Shown here: positions 61,226-64,000 of the stretch, one piece after another
Layout: every line of letters begins with the position of its first letter
Numbering within the stretch: position 1 is the first letter of the stretch
From: Chelydra serpentina
Lineage: Eukaryota; Chordata; Testudines; Chelydridae
Length of the DNA: 64,000 bases
NCBI GenBank assembly: GCA_037349315.1
Contig: JBAIAC010000001.1
Span: 37,014,001-37,078,000, forward strand
Direction: 5' to 3'
Notes under the pieces: generated by a model
The model's input: the letters and a program-made list of their open reading frames with translations, nothing else
What the model was told of the DNA's origin: nothing
Database searches by the model: none
Program-made: the position numbers and the translations under genes

Positions 61226-61659
61226 TTTTATATAAATATAAAAGTAGAAACATTGCACTTAAATAATATGAAAGTACAAGACGTGTTACTTTTACCCTAT
61301 TGTCACATTCAGATCTTAAAACAATCTTTAAATATTAGGGATTAGGATGAGACCTTTGGCAGATTTTCCCACATCTGTTTATTGTAGGGGTTCTTGTGCC
61401 TTCCTCTGAAGAATCAGGTGCTGGCCATTGCCAGAGAAAGATACTAGAGTAAATGAACAGTGGGTCTGATCCAGGGTGACAATTTCTATGTTCCTAGCAC
61501 TTTAAAGTCCCTCCCTACCCTATATAGAATACCCATACACTATTCATTAATATTAACAATTCTCTGTTTATTAACATTCAAAATAAGAGTCCAAAACATA
61601 AATCCATACTTCAACTGATAGCAAACATTCTGAATGTTAAATGGGCATACCTGGTACAC

Positions 61660-62638
61660 ATGCATTATTGTATCTGCCTTTGTCACTATAGAAAAAGCCC
61701 CCTTCCATGTTTTGACATGAGTGCAACACATGAACACAGTACTCTCCTCCTTCCAAGTTCTGAGTCCATATGTTTCAGTGGATACACAGAGTTGGGCAGG
61801 GCTTGCCTTACCATGAGGCGAACTGAGCTGTTAGACTGTGCAATACAGTTAGTTGAAGAACATTTCACGCAGCTCAAGGAACACAGCAGTATATTTGGGA
61901 TGCTGTATGATATTCCAAAACTCCTCACTATACCTGAAGAAGATCTACACCAGCAATGCAGGGCACTAGAGACAGAGTTGACACATGATGACATGCGCGA
62001 TATTGATGCAAGTGATTTAGGTGATGAACTGAAAGACCTTTCAAGATACATTTCAGCAGGATCAACTCTAAAGGCTGTTCTGTAATATATGTGCACAAAT
62101 AAGATGGCCACCCTCTTTCCAAATGTTTTTGTTGCTCTGGGTATACTTCTAACACTTCCTGCAACTGTTGCCAGTGGAGAACGCAGCTTCTCTAAGCTGA
62201 AGTTAATAAAAACACATCTACGCTCCACAATGACACAGGAGAGGCTGGTCAGCCTTGCAACCATCTCAATAGAGCATGACCTGACCCAGACTGTGGACCT
62301 TCAGGAAGCAGTTCAAATCTTTGCAACCAAGAAGGCACGGAAAGCACCACTTTGATTATTCAAACAGATACAAATGCCAGTGTTTACTATGCAGACAAGA
62401 AAAGTTACATTTGCTGTTCAGGTGTTTGAAAGTTAAGTGTTACCTAAAATTTTTGAACAAGGCATTTTAAGTTGTTAGTTCTCCTTTATTGGGGTAGGTA
62501 GCAGAGCAGTACCATGAGAGGAGTAGAACAGGAAGAAGGCAGAATTGAGACCTTTCAAAGTTCTGGCCCAAGCGAGGTGGCATGGGGGCGTCATTTGAGC
62601 TCCCCACCTCAGGTGTCAAAATGTTGTGGGCCAGCCCT
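61660..62638 (+). pseudogene. hAT transposase C-terminal relic (ZMYM1-like), 5'-truncated
   Basis: A single reading frame runs from 61660 to 62357, with one in-frame TAA at 62083-62085. The first half has CFSGYTELGRACLTMRRTEL and EEHFTQLKEHSSIFGMLYDI. The second has TLFPNVFVALGILLTLPATV, ASGERSFSKLKLIKTHLRST, and MTQERLVSLATISIEHDL. The A-S-G-E-R-x-F-S-K-L-K segment is the hAT C-terminal dimerisation domain as found in transposase-derived vertebrate proteins annotated ZMYM1-like. The N-terminus and the catalytic aspartates are absent. The untranslated tail to about 62638 ends gggccagccctgg, probably the right terminal repeat; the left one is missing. No splice or promoter evidence points to a host gene, so a decayed transposon copy in the LTBP1 intron is the best reading. 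Confidence 0.8.
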
Positions 62639-64000
62639 GGAATTGGGTGGGCATGAGTCCCACATGTATTGGTTATCTGGTTATTCAGTAGCATGACTGC
62701 TAGTGACACTAGCTCTTTAAAGGCTCCACATCACTATGATCTGAGAGCTGGCGGAAGCTGTTGTACCATTAATGTAACTGCTCCCCTGACATTAGAACAT
62801 TCTCCCACCAGAATGCAGCTCCCCAGCCTGAAAGTTTCTAGAAGCCTTGTTGGAAGCTTTGTATGGAGTAAAAAAGAACAATGTAGAGTGGTTTGAGGAA
62901 GAGATAAATGCAGCTGTGCAACACAAAGCCACACAGGCACCCTCAGGGATTCTTGAAATATCATGAGGAGCAGTAACTTCACTGTTGAGTCATGTTACAA
63001 ACCGACGAGCACAGTGCACCTGCTCTCACCAGTATCTGAAACACGAGGAGGCTTCCCTCCAATTATGACAGTAGGTAATACTACCACAATACCAACTTTT
63101 TTGGAGAAGGTTTGCACAAAGAATAAAGTGAGGATGATCCCTTTCAAATGGATCCCCTTCGGCATATAAAGAAGGATCCATGAACCAAGCTCTTCTGGGC
63201 CAGTTGAGAAACATGAGTAATAGCATGAAGGGAATTTGAAATTTCCTGACATAGATTATGTTGAGGAAAAACAGAAAGTTTTGCTGGGAGATGGGTTTAG
63301 AAACTGACGGGACATGGTGGTTCTGAGAGAGTCTTTAGAGTATGAGTAGTGAATTAGGTCATGGGGAATAGGTGACATGCAAGAGAGTGGAGGGAAAGAC
63401 TAAAATCCTGGGGGAAAGGAGCCAAGGGATTGGTGATGGGTGGGAAGGGAAAATATACTATGCATGGAAATAACAATCAGAAACGTACATTAAAACATGC
63501 ACATCTGCAACAGGGTTATCATCCATTCAAAACACTTTAATAAATGTCTACACTTGCATTCATATTCCTGAATGTACAGCAGCCATTCAAATCTATGTAC
63601 TATTCCAACAGTATGATTGAATAAAAAAGAGCTTTCTTGAGCAGTTCAGGAGCATGGTCATGAGGCTGTACCCATACTACTGCACTTCTTCAGCAAGTTG
63701 CAAATATTAATACTCCCTTTGCACAAGTAATCATAAGAAAACTTTTAAGACAAATTTGATTTAAAAACAAACAGACTTCAGCCAGTCTGAAAAAATAAAC
63801 ATCTGCATTCATTCATTGCTGCTGTCAAGAAAAATGTAGCTGTAGTAAGTGCTTGGGATTGTTTTTTACTCTTTTGCAAAGGATTGATTAGCGTGCACAG
63901 TAACAAAAACTGTGTTTATTATTATGGCTGATCCCATCAGAGACTTTAGGCCTTTGCTATCTATTGGCCTGCTCCCATTCACTTTGCTGGTGCAAGATCA

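Larger units (their letters stand above)
44285..64000 (-). other. LTBP1: LTBP1 intron upstream of the EGF-like 2 exon, partial (at least 19.7 kb)
   Basis: No further LTBP1 exon was recognised here, including the short-isoform first exon or the cysteine-bearing segment expected just upstream. Mobile elements are listed separately. 44290-47600, 48040-50260, 53050-53910, 54000-55310, 56910-57810, 58970-59810, 60640-61170 and 62640-64000 show no gene I can support. Confidence 0.75.

Noticed and set aside
44285..64000. Search for the LTBP1 short-isoform first exon or the exon preceding EGF-like 2
   Set aside because: No minus-strand segment with the expected cysteine-bearing sequence and phase-1 donor was recognised by eye; it probably lies beyond the window.
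1..64000. tRNA genes, tRNA-derived turtle SINEs, rRNA, CRISPR arrays or bacterial operons
   Set aside because: No cloverleaf, A/B box pair, rRNA motif or regularly spaced repeat array was found; the sequence is eukaryotic intronic DNA.

Overview
This 64-kb window is AT-rich vertebrate nuclear DNA. It holds no bacterial, viral or organellar gene set. The only host gene I can recognise is LTBP1 (latent transforming growth factor beta binding protein 1), on the minus strand. Five consecutive coding exons are present, read from right to left: 44284-44060, 37747-37470, 24202-24100, 18877-18806 and 779-657. All internal introns are GT-AG, and the phases join exactly (1|1, 0|0, 1|1, 1|1) to give 801 coding nt (267 codons). 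They encode the second (non-calcium) EGF-like module, a Pro/Gln/His-rich linker, the complete first 8-cysteine (TB) domain split over three exons, and the next calcium-binding EGF module. Both ends of the window lie in introns, so the signal peptide, promoters and C-terminal two thirds of the gene are outside it.

The organism is most likely a turtle. This is inferred, from memory, from the LTBP1 sequence and from the repeat mix: CR1 LINEs with the sauropsid 3' tail, Penelope-like (PLE) copies carrying GIY-YIG remnants, DIRS elements with a LAP2alpha-like Gag, many hAT elements with 8-bp target-site duplications (TSDs), and a MIR-like SINE. I cannot name the species.

Layout: 1-656 is intron. 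657-779 is the cbEGF exon. 780-18805 is an 18-kb intron with a small PLE, nested hAT elements (4202-4779), DIRS debris, a PLE/DIRS cluster (13.5-16.5 kb) and a foldback DNA transposon (about 16.9-17.4 kb). 18806-18877 is a TB exon. 18878-24099 is an intron with two CR1s and a MIR. 24100-24202 is a TB exon. 24203-37469 is an intron with GC-rich hAT elements, a Tigger-type element, a second PLE lineage and a 1.2-kb hAT copy with transposase remnants. 37470-37747 is the linker/TB exon. 37748-44059 is an intron with a PLE invaded by a hAT element and a hAT element with a BED-finger remnant. 44060-44284 is the EGF exon. 44285-64000 is an upstream intron with a solo LTR, a transposon within a transposon (51.5-53.0 kb), a CR1 carrying a hAT insertion, a DIRS pol relic, an LTR-like block and a nearly open hAT transposase relic.

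I found no convincing new coding system. The most interesting material is mobile-element structure: two 5'-truncated PLE copies that carry an inverted piece of their own 3' end at the 5' junction, several dated nestings shown by exact TSDs, and a long open DIRS Gag reading frame related to the ancestor of the vertebrate LAP2alpha domain.
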